Assembly (NCBI GenBank): GCA_022843925.1
Contig: JALHMS010000007.1
Location: 125,473-189,472, forward strand
Origin: Burkholderiales bacterium
Lineage (GTDB): Bacteria; Pseudomonadota; Gammaproteobacteria; Burkholderiales; Ga0077523
DNA: 64,000 nt
Direction of reading: 5' to 3'
Part shown: positions 34,406-44,485 of the stretch, one piece after another
Layout: every line of letters begins with the position of its first letter
How positions within the stretch are numbered: the first letter of the stretch is position 1
Notes under the pieces: model-generated
Database searches by the model: none
What the model saw: only the letters and a program-made list of their open reading frames with translations
What the model was told of the DNA's origin: nothing
Position numbers and translations under genes: made by a program

Positions 34406-37400
34406 GTGCCCGCCGCCAAAGCCCGACTCCTGTCCCTTCTCGAGTACGTCCGCCAGGTGGCCCGCGTGCGCACGCCGACGGTCGCGAACCTCGCCGACCA
34501 CGGCCGCTTCCTCCTGCACGACCACCAGGTGGCGGACTTCGCGAGCGTGTTGCGCATGGGCGGTGACGCCGACGGCGGGGACGAGGTCTGGTTCACGGTG
34601 CCCAGGCCGCGTGCAAGCGGGCTGCCGCCGGAACCGGATTCGGCCTGGCTCGCGCCATGGCTCACGGTGGGCAGCTCGATGCTCGCCCCGCCCGGACTCG
34701 CCGATGCACTGGACGGCGCCGCACTGATCGCCGCCGGCACGCATCGCGACGCCGACGGCCAGCAGACCTCTCTCGATGACGTCGCGAGACCCGCGGTCGC
34801 CCCCCAGGCGAGGGTGCCGCTGGCGACGTACGAGTACCGGGCCGAGGTGGAACGCCAGTTCGGCCACTACACCGAACGCGTGTGGCGCCCGTGGTGCGAC
34901 AGCGAGCAGCACCGGCGCAGCCTGTCGCGTCTCTATGCGCAGCTCTTCACTCTGCACCAGGACCTCACCGGCGCCACGACCGAGGAGGACCTCGAACTCG
35001 TGCTCGGCCTCGGCATCGGCACGTGGGAGGACGACACCGGACGCATCTCGTATCCACTCGTCACGAAGCTCGTCGATCTCACGATCCATCCCGTCACGGG
35101 CGCCGCGGAGATCCGCCCGCGGGACGGCGACCCGCGCCTCGAACTCGATGCGTACGCGCAGCGGCGCAATCCTGGCGTCGCGCAGGCGGAACAGGCCGCC
35201 CGCGAGCGCTTCGCGGCGGCGACGCACACGTTCTCGCCCTTCGATCCCGGGAGCTGGCGACCCGCGCTCGAAGCGGTGCGCACGTGCCTCGATCCGCGCG
35301 GCGAGCAGCATCACGCGGGCTTCGTCCCGCTGGACCTCGGCGTGGCCGAACCGACCGCGAAGTTCACGGTGACCGAGGGGTGGGCGCTCTTCGCAAGGCC
35401 GCGGAGCCAGGATCCGCTCGTGCAGGACCTCGAAAAGTTCGTCGAGGCCATCGCCCGGCTGCCCGGCGACGATGCACTGCCGCGCGCCACGGCGGCGATG
35501 GTCCACGAGCCGGGCAGCGACGCAGCGAAGGTCACCCTGCCCGCATTCCGCGGCGTGAGCATGGCGAAGTCCGACGGCGCGTCGGACGGTCCGGTCCGGG
35601 ATCTCTATTTCCCGAAGCCGTTCAACGACGAGCAGGTGCGCGTGGTCCAGCTGCTGGAGGCGCACGACGGCGTGGTGGTGCAGGGCCCGCCCGGCACGGG
35701 CAAGACGCACACGATCGCCAACATCATCTGCCATTGGCTCGCCACCGGCCGCCGCGTGCTCGTGACGTCGATGAAGGAACCCGCGCTCGCCGCGCTGCGC
35801 GACAAGCTGCCCGAGGAGATCCGCCCGCTCGCCATCTCGCTGCTGTCCGCCGAGAAGGACGGCATGCGGCAGTTCGAGCAGTCGGTGCGCGTGATCGCGA
35901 ACGAGGTGCAGGGCATCGATCCCGAGGCGCTCGCCCGCGAAGTGAAGCGGCTGGAGGAGACCATCGACGCGCTGCAGACCCGCATCGCGAAGATCGACGT
36001 CGACATCGGCCGCTGGGCGAGGCTCAATCTCGCACGCCTCGACGTCTCGGGCGAACGTCTCGATCCGCTCGACGCCGCACGCGAGGTGATGGCGTCGACG
36101 GGCCGCTTCGAGTGGATCCCCGACAACATCGGCGTCGGTCCGCAGTACACCCCGAAGTTCTCCGCCACCGACATGGACCGCCTGCGCGCTGCCCGACGGC
36201 AGATCGGTCGCGACATCGATTACGCGGGGGCGGATCTCCCGGGGCCGGACGCGCTTCCGTCCGCCGAGGAGATCGCGACGGCACATCGCGATCTCTCGCG
36301 CTTCGCCCGGCTGTCGGAGGCCGCCCGCAGCGGGGACATCCCCACGCTCGCGCCGACCGGCGCAGCGGCGCTCGACGCGCTTCAGGCATTGACGGTCGAG
36401 CTGACCCGCGTGCGCGAACTCGATGCCGAGATCGCCCGCGTCACCCATCGCTGGACCGACCGCCTCCGCCAGGCACTCGCGCAAGGTGCGCACACCGAGG
36501 AGCTGGCGCTCCTCGACAGCCTCGGTCGCGAATTCGATCAGGCGATGGGCCAGCGGCGCGCGTTCGTGGCGCGCCCGGTGGCCCTGCCCGCCGAGGCGGA
36601 ACTCGACGCCGACTTCGGCCAGGCGTTGCAGAACCTCGCCGAGGGGCGACGCGCCTTCGGCATCGCCGGCGTCTTCGGCAAGGGCGAGGCGAAGAAGCAC
36701 CTGGAGAGCGTCCGGATCAACGGGCTCGTGCCGGCGGATGCCGACGAATGGCAGCACGTCGCCGCGTACCTCGCCCTGCAACGCAAGTGGCGCGAGCTGG
36801 CGGCCCGGTGGAACACCCTCGCCAAGGATCTCGGACTCGATCCGGTCGACGTGCAGGACGCCTCGGCCGGCCTCGCTGCCGCCGCGCAGCTCGCGGCGGT
36901 GCGCCGCCTGCAGACCTTCGAATCGACGGTACGCTCGCTGGCGGTCCACGCCTCTGCGATGTTCCCGGGTTGGACCGGTACGCAGCGCCGGCCCGACGAC
37001 GCGAGCGCGTGGAACGAGCTGGACCGGGCGGTGGAGCACTACCTCGCCTCGTCGCGGCTCGGCGATGTCTGGGCGGTGCGCGAGCGGCTGCGCCGCGGAC
37101 TGGACGGACGCAACGGACGCGTGGTCGAGCAGATGCGCACCTTCCTCGACGCGACGCTCGGCGATCCGGAGCACGGGCAGCCGACGGTGGTCGCGATGTG
37201 GAACGCCCTGATGCTCGAGCTGGCGCGCGTGCGGGCCCTGATGCCGCGGCTCGCCACCGTGGCCCAGGTGACCGCGGCCATCGAGGCCTCGGGGGCACCG
37301 CGCTACGCGCGCCTGCTGCGCGACACGCCGGCCGATGCGAACGACGCGCTCGTACCCGACGACTGGGCCGAGGCTTGGCGCCTGCGCCGCATCGCGTCGC

Positions 37401-38980
37401 ACCTCGCGATGATCGACGCGCAGGACGAGTTCCGGCAGCTCGCGCAGACGCGCGGCGAGCTGGAACACGATCTCGCCCGGACATACCACGACGCCGTCGT
37501 GCGCCGCACGTGGCTGATGATCCTGAAGCACGCGACACCGGATGTCTGTGCGGCACTGCAGGGGTACCTCAATGCGATCGAGCGCATCGCGACCGGTGCG
37601 GGTCGCCGCGCCGTGCGGTATCGCCAGGAGGCCCGCGAGGCGGCGGCCCGCGCGCATCCTGCGGTGCCGTGCTGGATCATGTCGCACGCGCGGGTCTCCG
37701 AATCGCTGCCGGCCGAACTGGGCTGCTTCGACCTCGTGGTGGTGGACGAAGCCTCGCAGTCGGACCTCTCGGCCCTGCCTGCCCTGCTGCGCGGCCGCAA
37801 GCTGCTCATCGTGGGTGACGATCGCCAGGTCGCGCCGGAGAGCCCGGGCATCGAGGAGGACCGGATCCGCTCGCTGATGCAGCGGTTTCTCGTCGACCAG
37901 GTGGCCGTGTATCGACCGCAGATGTCGCCCGACCGGTCGATCTACGACCTCGCGAAAGTCGTGTACGCCCGCAGCGGCGTGCTGCTGCGCGAGCACTTCC
38001 GCTGCGTGACGCCGATCATCGAGTACTCGAAGCGCGAGTTCTACGGCGACGAACTGCGGCCGCTGCGCGTACCGACGCCCGCGGAGCGCTTCGACCCGCC
38101 TCTGCTCGACATCCATGTGATCGGCGCGCGGCGCGAAGGCGACATCAACGAGGACGAGATCGCCTGCATCGTCGACGAGGTGCGCACGCTCGTGGAGGAC
38201 CCCCGCACCACCGGGCGCTCGATCGGCGTGGTGTCGCTTGCGGGCGAGGCCCAGGCGCAACGCACCTGGGAACGCCTCAACGAGGCGCTGGGCCCCGCCG
38301 TGTTGCAGCGTCATCAGGTCGCGTGCGGCGACGCACGGAGCTTCCAGGGACGAGAGCGCGACGTCATCTTCCTCACGCTCGTCGCGACGCCCGAGGATCC
38401 GGGTCCCCCGCAGTCGCGCGATGCCTTCGCGCAGCGGTTCAACGTGGCAGCGTCGCGGGCCCGCGACCGGATGGTGCTGGTGCGCAGTGTGGAACTGACC
38501 GATCTGCCCGAGGCCGACCGTCTGCGTCGCGGTCTCATCGCGCACTTCGCCGATCCGATGCGCGAACCCGCGGACACCACCGGCGATCCGCGCGACCGCT
38601 GCGGGTCACCGCTCGAACGCGCGCTGTACGACCACCTCACGAACCGCGGCTATCGCGTCACGCCGCAGGCCCGCGTGGGTTCGTACCGCATCGATCTCGT
38701 GGTGGAAGGTGAAGGCGACGCGCGCCTCGCGGTGGAGTGCGACGGCGACCGGCATCAGGGACCCGAGACCTGGCTGGAGGACGTCCGCCGCCAGCGCGTG
38801 CTGGAGCGCGTGGGCTGGACGTTCTGGCGATGCTTCGCGGCGACGCTGCTGCGGCGCCCCGAGGCCGTGCTGGCGGATCTCGAGGCGGCGCTGACGGCGG
38901 CCGGCGTGCGCCCCGGCGTGCGGTCGGTGCAGCGGACGGACCCGCTCACGGGCCGGCGTCGACTGATCGCGCGCCGCTGA
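34406..38980 (+). CDS. SF1 (UPF1-like) helicase fused to a Vsr-like nuclease
   Basis: A 1524-residue protein. Walker A GPPGTGKTHT at about 427-434, Walker B VVVDEASQSD with D1114/E1115, motif III GDDRQVAP, and later motifs FRC and ARSFQGRERDVIF, NVAASRARDRM, as in DNA2/UPF1-type SF1B helicases. About 600 helical residues sit between motifs I and II, with coiled-coil stretches. The last 120 residues look like an MTES_1575/Vsr-like endonuclease: D1430 in YRIDLVV and E1444-x-D1446 in VECDGDRHQG. GTG at 34406 is chosen because VPAAKARLLSLLEYVRQV matches the usual N-terminus of these helicases. Single-gene antiphage function is possible but unproven. Confidence 0.9.
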   Translation: MPAAKARLLSLLEYVRQVARVRTPTVANLADHGRFLLHDHQVADFASVLRMGGDADGGDEVWFTVPRPRASGLPPEPDSAWLAPWLTVGSSMLAPPGLADALDGAALIAAGTHRDADGQQTSLDDVARPAVAPQARVPLATYEYRAEVERQFGHYTERVWRPWCDSEQHRRSLSRLYAQLFTLHQDLTGATTEEDLELVLGLGIGTWEDDTGRISYPLVTKLVDLTIHPVTGAAEIRPRDGDPRLELDAYAQRRNPGVAQAEQAARERFAAATHTFSPFDPGSWRPALEAVRTCLDPRGEQHHAGFVPLDLGVAEPTAKFTVTEGWALFARPRSQDPLVQDLEKFVEAIARLPGDDALPRATAAMVHEPGSDAAKVTLPAFRGVSMAKSDGASDGPVRDLYFPKPFNDEQVRVVQLLEAHDGVVVQGPPGTGKTHTIANIICHWLATGRRVLVTSMKEPALAALRDKLPEEIRPLAISLLSAEKDGMRQFEQSVRVIANEVQGIDPEALAREVKRLEETIDALQTRIAKIDVDIGRWARLNLARLDVSGERLDPLDAAREVMASTGRFEWIPDNIGVGPQYTPKFSATDMDRLRAARRQIGRDIDYAGADLPGPDALPSAEEIATAHRDLSRFARLSEAARSGDIPTLAPTGAAALDALQALTVELTRVRELDAEIARVTHRWTDRLRQALAQGAHTEELALLDSLGREFDQAMGQRRAFVARPVALPAEAELDADFGQALQNLAEGRRAFGIAGVFGKGEAKKHLESVRINGLVPADADEWQHVAAYLALQRKWRELAARWNTLAKDLGLDPVDVQDASAGLAAAAQLAAVRRLQTFESTVRSLAVHASAMFPGWTGTQRRPDDASAWNELDRAVEHYLASSRLGDVWAVRERLRRGLDGRNGRVVEQMRTFLDATLGDPEHGQPTVVAMWNALMLELARVRALMPRLATVAQVTAAIEASGAPRYARLLRDTPADANDALVPDDWAEAWRLRRIASHLAMIDAQDEFRQLAQTRGELEHDLARTYHDAVVRRTWLMILKHATPDVCAALQGYLNAIERIATGAGRRAVRYRQEAREAAARAHPAVPCWIMSHARVSESLPAELGCFDLVVVDEASQSDLSALPALLRGRKLLIVGDDRQVAPESPGIEEDRIRSLMQRFLVDQVAVYRPQMSPDRSIYDLAKVVYARSGVLLREHFRCVTPIIEYSKREFYGDELRPLRVPTPAERFDPPLLDIHVIGARREGDINEDEIACIVDEVRTLVEDPRTTGRSIGVVSLAGEAQAQRTWERLNEALGPAVLQRHQVACGDARSFQGRERDVIFLTLVATPEDPGPPQSRDAFAQRFNVAASRARDRMVLVRSVELTDLPEADRLRRGLIAHFADPMREPADTTGDPRDRCGSPLERALYDHLTNRGYRVTPQARVGSYRIDLVVEGEGDARLAVECDGDRHQGPETWLEDVRRQRVLERVGWTFWRCFAATLLRRPEAVLADLEAALTAAGVRPGVRSVQRTDPLTGRRRLIARR

Positions 38981-39037
38981 CGGCGCCCGCCGGTCTGCGC
39001 TACATTCCAAGGTCAACCCCCTCTTAGGCGAGTCACC

Positions 39038-41134
39038 ATGCCCAACCCCATCAGCTACCAGGTCCGCAACCACATCGGCGTGATCACGCTCGACAATCCG
39101 CCGGTCAATGCGCTGTCCGTCGGCAAGGGCGTGCTGCAGGGCATCCTCGACGCGATCAAGGAAGGCGAGCACGACACCGACGTGCGCATGTTCCTGCTGA
39201 TCGGCGGCGGGAAGAACTTCTCCGGCGGCGCGGACATCACCGAGTTCGGCAAGCCTCCGGCGCCCGGGATGGCCAACCTTCGCGATCTCCTCGCGTACAT
39301 GGACACCGTGACCAAGCCGATGGTGGCGGCACTCTCCGGCCCGACGATGGGCGGCGGGCTCGAACTCGCGCTGGGTACGCACTACCGCGTTGCCATCGCC
39401 GGCTGCCAGATCGGCCTGCCCGAGGTGAAGCTCGGCATCCTCCCCGGCGCCGGTGGCACGCAGCGTCTGCCGCGCCTCGTCGGCGCGAAGACTGCCGTGG
39501 CGATGATCACCACGGGCGATCCGGTCGACACCGACCGTGCGAAGGTGCTGGGCATCGTCGACGAGGTCGTGACCGGCGATCTGATGGCCGGTGCGCTCGA
39601 CTACTGCAAGCGCCTGCTGAAGGAAGGGAAGCCGGTCCGCCGCACCAGCGCACTCGCGACGGCGGTCGACGGTGATCCCGACGCCTTCTTCACGGCGGAG
39701 CGTGCGCGCATCGCGAAGGAGTTCCGCGGCTACCCCGCCCCGCTCGAATGCCTCGCGTGCGTCGAGGCCTCCGTGAAGCTGCCCTTCGAGGACGCCATGC
39801 GCTTCGAGCGCCAGCGCTTCGAGGTCCTCGTCGCCACCACCGAGTCGAAGTCGCTGCGCCACGCCTTCTTCGCCGAGCGTGCAGCGAACAAGATCGACGA
39901 CGTCCCGGAAGACACTCCGGTGCGGCAGATCCGCTCCGCCGCGGTCATCGGCGCCGGCACGATGGGCGGCGGCATCGCCATGAACTTCGTGAACGCCGGC
40001 ATCCCCGTGAAGGTGCTCGAGGCCACGCAGGAGCGTCTCGACAAGGGCTTCGACATCATCCGCAACAACTACGGCGCCACGGTCGCGAAGGGTCGCCTCA
40101 CGCAGGAGGCCATGGACAAGCGCATGGGCCTGCTGGAGGGCGTGCTGACCTACGACCAGTTGAAGGACGCCGACATCATCATCGAGGCGGTTTTCGAAGA
40201 GATGGACGTGAAGAAGACGGTGTTCCGCGAGATGGATGCCGTGGCGAAACCCGGTGCGATCCTCGCGACGAATACATCGACGCTCGACATCGACGAGATC
40301 GCTGCCGTCACTGCGCGTCCCGGGGACGTCATCGGCCTGCACTTCTTCAGCCCGGCGAACGTGATGCGCCTGCTCGAGATCGTGCGCGGGGCCAAGACCG
40401 CCCACGACGTCATCGCGACGAGCATGAAGCTCGCGCGGACCATCAAGAAGGTGGGTGTGCTGGTCGGCGTGTGCGACGGGTTCGTGGGCAACCGGATGGT
40501 CCACGCGTACTTCCGCGAGGCGGGCTTCCTGATCGAGGAAGGCGCGCTGCCGCAGCAGGTGGATCGCGTGATGGAGGAATTCGGATTCGCGATGGGGCCG
40601 TTCCGCGTGAGCGACCTCGCAGGCCTCGACATCGGCTGGGCGATCCGCAAGCGCCAGGCCGCGACACGCAACCCCGCCGAGCGCTACACGGCCATCGGCG
40701 ACCGCATCTGCGAACTCGGCCGCTTCGGCCAGAAGACGGGCGCCGGCTACTACCGCTACGAACCGGGCAACCGCAAGCCCATCCCCGACCCCGAGATCGA
40801 GGCGCTGATCGTGCAGGCCTCGAAGGATGCCGGGATCGCGCGACGCGACATCTCCGACCAGGAGATCCTCGAGCGCTGCATGTACCAGTTGGTGAACGTC
40901 GGCGCCCAACTGCTCGACGAGCGCATCGCGCAGCGTGCGAGCGACATCGACATCGTCTATCTGTACGGCTACGGCTTCCCCCGCTTCCGCGGCGGCCCGA
41001 TGTTCTACGCCGACACCGTGGGCCTGCCCGCGGTGGCCGAAGCGATGGCGCGCTACGCGCCCATCGGCCCGCAGTGGAAGCCGGCGGCTCTGCTCGCGAA
41101 GCTCGCGGCCGAGGGCGGGCGGTTCAACCGCTGA
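39038..41134 (+). CDS. Multifunctional enoyl-CoA hydratase/3-hydroxyacyl-CoA dehydrogenase
   Basis: Catalyses two successive steps of fatty-acid beta-oxidation. The 698-residue chain has a crotonase domain first (oxyanion-hole GGGKNFSGGADITEF and ALSGPTMGGGLELALGTHYRVA; Glu pair ELALG and GLPEVKLGILPGAGGTQRLPR), then the NAD-binding half starting AAVIGAGTMGGGIAMNF near 305 and the dehydrogenase C-domains (GLHFFSPANVMRLLEIV; VGVCDGFVGNRM). Organisation is that of the peroxisomal-type/FadJ-like group. No thiolase is adjacent. Strong confidence in family, not in chain-length preference. Confidence 0.95.
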   Translation: MPNPISYQVRNHIGVITLDNPPVNALSVGKGVLQGILDAIKEGEHDTDVRMFLLIGGGKNFSGGADITEFGKPPAPGMANLRDLLAYMDTVTKPMVAALSGPTMGGGLELALGTHYRVAIAGCQIGLPEVKLGILPGAGGTQRLPRLVGAKTAVAMITTGDPVDTDRAKVLGIVDEVVTGDLMAGALDYCKRLLKEGKPVRRTSALATAVDGDPDAFFTAERARIAKEFRGYPAPLECLACVEASVKLPFEDAMRFERQRFEVLVATTESKSLRHAFFAERAANKIDDVPEDTPVRQIRSAAVIGAGTMGGGIAMNFVNAGIPVKVLEATQERLDKGFDIIRNNYGATVAKGRLTQEAMDKRMGLLEGVLTYDQLKDADIIIEAVFEEMDVKKTVFREMDAVAKPGAILATNTSTLDIDEIAAVTARPGDVIGLHFFSPANVMRLLEIVRGAKTAHDVIATSMKLARTIKKVGVLVGVCDGFVGNRMVHAYFREAGFLIEEGALPQQVDRVMEEFGFAMGPFRVSDLAGLDIGWAIRKRQAATRNPAERYTAIGDRICELGRFGQKTGAGYYRYEPGNRKPIPDPEIEALIVQASKDAGIARRDISDQEILERCMYQLVNVGAQLLDERIAQRASDIDIVYLYGYGFPRFRGGPMFYADTVGLPAVAEAMARYAPIGPQWKPAALLAKLAAEGGRFNR

Positions 41135-41167
41135 GCGGCGCGCGGATCGTCCGCGGGTGAGTCTCCC

Positions 41168-41971
41168 GTGATGCCGCCCGGGCGAATCGGGCGCCCGCTC
41201 GCGGCGCTCGCCGTGATCGCGTTCACCGGCGCCTCGCAGGCTGGCACGCTGGGGGATTTCGAAAGTGCCGCCGGCGCGCCCGCACCGGCCGGTCCGGGCA
41301 CGGCGGGCGGCAGCGGAGGAGGTGGTGGTGGCGGCGTGCGCGTGAGTTCGAACGTCGGGGCGAACATCGGCGGGGATCTCACGCTGCTCGCGGTGATCGG
41401 TCTCGCGGCCGGCGCCGAGATGAGCCTCGCCCGCATGCGCGGCACGCCGTCGATGTACGGCGTGAACGTCACACCGCGGGAGACGGGCTCGCCCGACCTG
41501 CCCCTCCTGCGCCTCGATGCCAACCATCAGAACGTCCAGGGTGACACCCGCGCCACGGACGTCCGCATCGAGACCGGCTACGGGCCGCTCGGCGTGCAGG
41601 CCCGCCACAACCGGTTCCGCGAGGACGAGCCCCGGGATACGCTGAACCTGACCTACGTGCACGGCCTCATCCGTGTCTCCGCCACGCCGGTGTTCGGCCT
41701 CGACCTCGGACTCGGCGCCGCGTGGCTTCATGGCCGGGATCGGCACGACGGCTTCTCCGCGACGCTGCCCGTCGCTTGGCGCCCCCATCCGCGCGTCGAG
41801 TTCCGGTTCGCGCCGGCGTGGTCGTCCATCCAGGACCGCTGGATCCGCGACCACGACATCTCGGCCGCCTTCGTGGTGCCGTACGGATCGCTGCGGATCG
41901 GATATCGATGGGTGGGGGTGAACGACGCAACGCTGAAGGGTCCGTACGCGGGGTTCTCGGTGCATTTCTGA
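41168..41971 (+). CDS. Exported, probably outer-membrane, hypothetical protein
   Basis: A 267-residue protein with a signal peptide (cleavage near ASQAG, residue 25), then a Gly-rich linker (about residues 36-56) and alternating beta-strand segments ending in aromatic residues (FRFAPAWSSI, GSLRIGYRW, YAGFSVHF). The terminal Phe and strand pattern suit a small outer-membrane beta-barrel. No family recognised. GTG at 41168 or ATG at 41171 may be the start. It is directly followed by the 130-bp repeat array. Confidence 0.7.
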   Translation: MMPPGRIGRPLAALAVIAFTGASQAGTLGDFESAAGAPAPAGPGTAGGSGGGGGGGVRVSSNVGANIGGDLTLLAVIGLAAGAEMSLARMRGTPSMYGVNVTPRETGSPDLPLLRLDANHQNVQGDTRATDVRIETGYGPLGVQARHNRFREDEPRDTLNLTYVHGLIRVSATPVFGLDLGLGAAWLHGRDRHDGFSATLPVAWRPHPRVEFRFAPAWSSIQDRWIRDHDISAAFVVPYGSLRIGYRWVGVNDATLKGPYAGFSVHF

Positions 41972-43060
41972 GAAGGCATCCCGTGGCGAGAGCCCTTCGT
42001 GGGTCGAGCACCGCTCGACGCTCGCATGGCTTGGGCACCTCGACGAATCCGGGAACGCAGGCGTCGGGCGGAGCCCGACCCACGGGGGTTGTTCTCACCG
42101 ACCAGGCATCCCGCGGCGAGAGTGCTTCGTGGGTCGAGCACCGCTCGACGCTCGCATGGCTTGGGCACCTCGACGAATCCGGGAACGCAGGCGTCGGGCG
42201 GAGCCCGACCCACGGGGGTTGTTCTCAGCGTCGAGGCATCCAGTGGCGAGAGTGCTTCGTGGGTCGAGCACCGCTCGACGCTCGGATGGCTTGGGCACCT
42301 CGACGAATCCGGGAACGCAGGCGTCGGGCGGAGTCCGACCCACGGGGGTTGTTCTCACCGACCAGGCATCCCGCGGCGAGAGTGCTTCGTGGGTCGAGCA
42401 CCGCTCGACGCTCGCATGGCTTGGGCACCTCGACGAATCCGGGAACGCAGGCGTCGGGCGGAGCCCGACCCACGGGGGTTGTTCTCAGCGTCGAGGCATC
42501 CAGTGGCGAGAGTGCTTCGTGGGTCGAGCACCGCTCGACGCTCGGATGGCTTGGGCACCTCGACGAATCCGGGAACGCAGGCGTCGGGCGGAGTCCGACC
42601 CACGGGGGTTGTTCTCACCGACCAGGCATCCCGCGGCGAGAGTGCATCGTGGGTCGAGCACCGCTCGACGCTCGGATGGCTTGGGCACCTCGACGAATCC
42701 GGGAACGCAGGCGTCGGGCGGAGCCCGACCCACGGGGGTTGTTCTCAGCGTCGAGGCATCCAGTGGCGAGAGCCCTCCGTGGGTCGAGCATCGCTCGACG
42801 CTGCGATGGCTTGGGCACCGCGACTCCAGGAACGCAGGCGTCGGGCGGAGCCCGACCCACGGGGGTTGTTCTCAGCGTCGAGGCATCCAGTGGCGAGGGC
42901 CCTCCGCGGGTCGAGCATCGCTCGACGCTGCGATGGCTTGGGCACCTCGACAACACCAGGAACGCGGGCGTCGGTCTGCCCAACTCGACGAATCCCGAAA
43001 CGCGGCCCAGGAAGGGCCGCCTCGACGAATCCGGGAACCCGGCCTAGGCTCGGTGGTCCG
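41972..43060. repeat. 130-bp palindromic tandem array, eight copies
   Basis: Eight head-to-tail units, marked by GGGTCGAGCA at 42001, 42131, 42261, 42391, 42521, 42651, 42781 and 42908. Spacing is 130 bp, except 127 bp before the last. Each unit has two hairpins, GTCGAGC-N3-GCTCGAC and GTCGGGC-N3-GCCCGAC, and the outer CGTGGGTCG/CGACCCACG words can pair as well. The connecting segment alternates in copies 1-7 between CCGACCAGGCATCCCGCGG and GCGTCGAGGCATCCAGTGG, a 260-bp higher-order period. After 42970 the array decays into partial words. Open frames across it repeat with the DNA and are not genes. Confidence 0.95.
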
Positions 43061-43242
43061 GTCGAATCGTGGAACGCAGGCGTCTTGTTCTTGCTCGACC
43101 GGTGTCCCACCCGAATCGCGGCCTACGCCCCCACGCCGGACGCCGGTATCATCCCGCCTCCCTGCGGCCTCCCCGGCCCCATGACCGCCAACATCCCGCA
43201 CGCGCCTCCATCCCAGCGCCCGCCACGTCTCGGAGACCGTTC

Positions 43243-43983
43243 TTGAGCGAATTCGCCACCTCGTCCTTCTGGCTCGCACTCGCGCAGATCATCGGGGTCG
43301 ATATCGTCCTGTCAGGCGACAACGCCGTCGTGATCGCGCTCGCCGCGCGCTCGCTGCCGCCCGCCCAGCAGAGGCAGGCCGTGATCTGGGGCAGCGGTGC
43401 CGCGGTCCTGATGCGGGTCTGTCTCATCATCGTCGCGGTGAGCCTGCTCAGGCTGCCCGGCCTCAAGCTGGTGGGTGCCGCATTGCTGCTCTGGATCGCG
43501 GTGCAGCTCCTCGTCCCGGAGGGCGAGGAGGCCGGCCACGGCACCGCGGCATCGAATCTGGGCGGAGCGATCCGCACAATCCTGCTTGCCGATCTGGCGA
43601 TGAGCCTCGACAACGTGCTCGCCATCGCCGCGGTCGCGAAGGGCAGCATCGTCCTGTTGATCCTGGGCCTCGCCGTGAGCATCCCGCTCGTCGTGTTCAC
43701 GAGCACCTTCCTGCTGAAGGTGATGGACCGCTTCCCGATCATCGTGACTGCCGGTGCAGGCCTTCTGGGCTACGTGGCGGGCGAGATGATGGTGACGGAC
43801 ATCTTCACGGCGCCGTGGATCCAGGCGAACGCCCACTGGCTGCACAACGCCCTGCCGGTCACCTGCGCGGTGCTGGTGGTCGCGGTGGGCAAGTTCCTGG
43901 CGGCGCGTGCCCGGGCACGGCACGGCGCCACCCCGCTCGTCGACATCGCCGCGGAGGAGTCCTCTCCGCGCGAACCGCACTGA
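43243..43983 (+). CDS. TerC-family integral membrane protein
   Basis: A 246-residue membrane protein with about seven helices. TerC signature: GVDIVLSGDNAVVIALAARSLP in the first helix pair and LLADLAMSLDNVLAIAAVAKG in the middle, each with the conserved D-N acidic pair thought to bind metal. Members handle tellurite resistance, Mn export or membrane protein metalation. TTG at 43243 is chosen as start: GGAGA lies 6 nt upstream and the family sequence begins right after it. A stress protein gene follows by 22 bp. Confidence 0.92.
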   Translation: MSEFATSSFWLALAQIIGVDIVLSGDNAVVIALAARSLPPAQQRQAVIWGSGAAVLMRVCLIIVAVSLLRLPGLKLVGAALLLWIAVQLLVPEGEEAGHGTAASNLGGAIRTILLADLAMSLDNVLAIAAVAKGSIVLLILGLAVSIPLVVFTSTFLLKVMDRFPIIVTAGAGLLGYVAGEMMVTDIFTAPWIQANAHWLHNALPVTCAVLVVAVGKFLAARARARHGATPLVDIAAEESSPREPH

Positions 43984-44005
43984 TCCTCCCGCAGAGAGAC
44001 CCATC

Positions 44006-44431
44006 GTGAAACTGCTCGTACCCATCGACGGCTCCGACACCTCGCTGCGCGCGGTCGATGCCGTGATCGCGAAGGTCGACGCCTACCGCCCCCCCGTCGA
44101 GATCCACCTCCTCAACGTCCAGCACGCCCTGCGCAAGGACGTCGGTCAGTTCGTCGACCGCGACGAGATCCGCCGCTATCACCAGGACGAAGGGGCCAGG
44201 GCCCTCGCCGCGGCGCGTGCCCGGCTCGACGCGAAAGGCATCGCGTACGCCGCGCACATCTTCGTTGCCGACGACCCGGCCTCGGTCGTCGTCCAGTTCG
44301 TGAAGGAGCGGAAGGTCGACGAGGTGATCATGGGCTCCCACGGCCGCGGCGAACTCGCGCAGATCCTGATGGGGTCCGTGGCGCGCGAGGTGCTGCGGAG
44401 CGCCGGCGTGCCGGTCACACTTGTCAGCTGA
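44006..44431 (+). CDS. Universal stress protein
   Basis: A 141-residue UspA-fold protein from GTG 44006: VKLLVPIDGSDTSLRAVDAV, ending GSHGRGELAQILMGSVAREVLRSAGVPVTLV with the ATP-binding G-x2-G-x9-G-S signature. The mid-region has VDEVIM in place of a longer loop. It lies 22 bp after terC and is probably in one operon with it, linking stress response to metal or membrane protection. Confidence 0.93.
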   Translation: MKLLVPIDGSDTSLRAVDAVIAKVDAYRPPVEIHLLNVQHALRKDVGQFVDRDEIRRYHQDEGARALAAARARLDAKGIAYAAHIFVADDPASVVVQFVKERKVDEVIMGSHGRGELAQILMGSVAREVLRSAGVPVTLVS

Positions 44432-44485
44432 CGACCCTGGGGCGGCTCTGCCCGGGTCGCGCGACCGTGCGCATCAACCGGAGTC

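Noticed and set aside
34295-41965. Very long antisense open frames opposite the helicase and beta-oxidation genes
   Set aside because: They are typical GC-rich shadow frames; the plus-strand genes have clear domains and starts, the antisense ones have none.
41972-43060. CRISPR array
   Set aside because: The 130-bp units are contiguous near-identical repeats with no unique spacers and no cas genes nearby.
41999-43246. Long open frames on both strands across the 130-bp array
   Set aside because: They repeat with the DNA every 130 bp, have no ribosome sites or family features, and exist because the repeat lacks stops in several frames.
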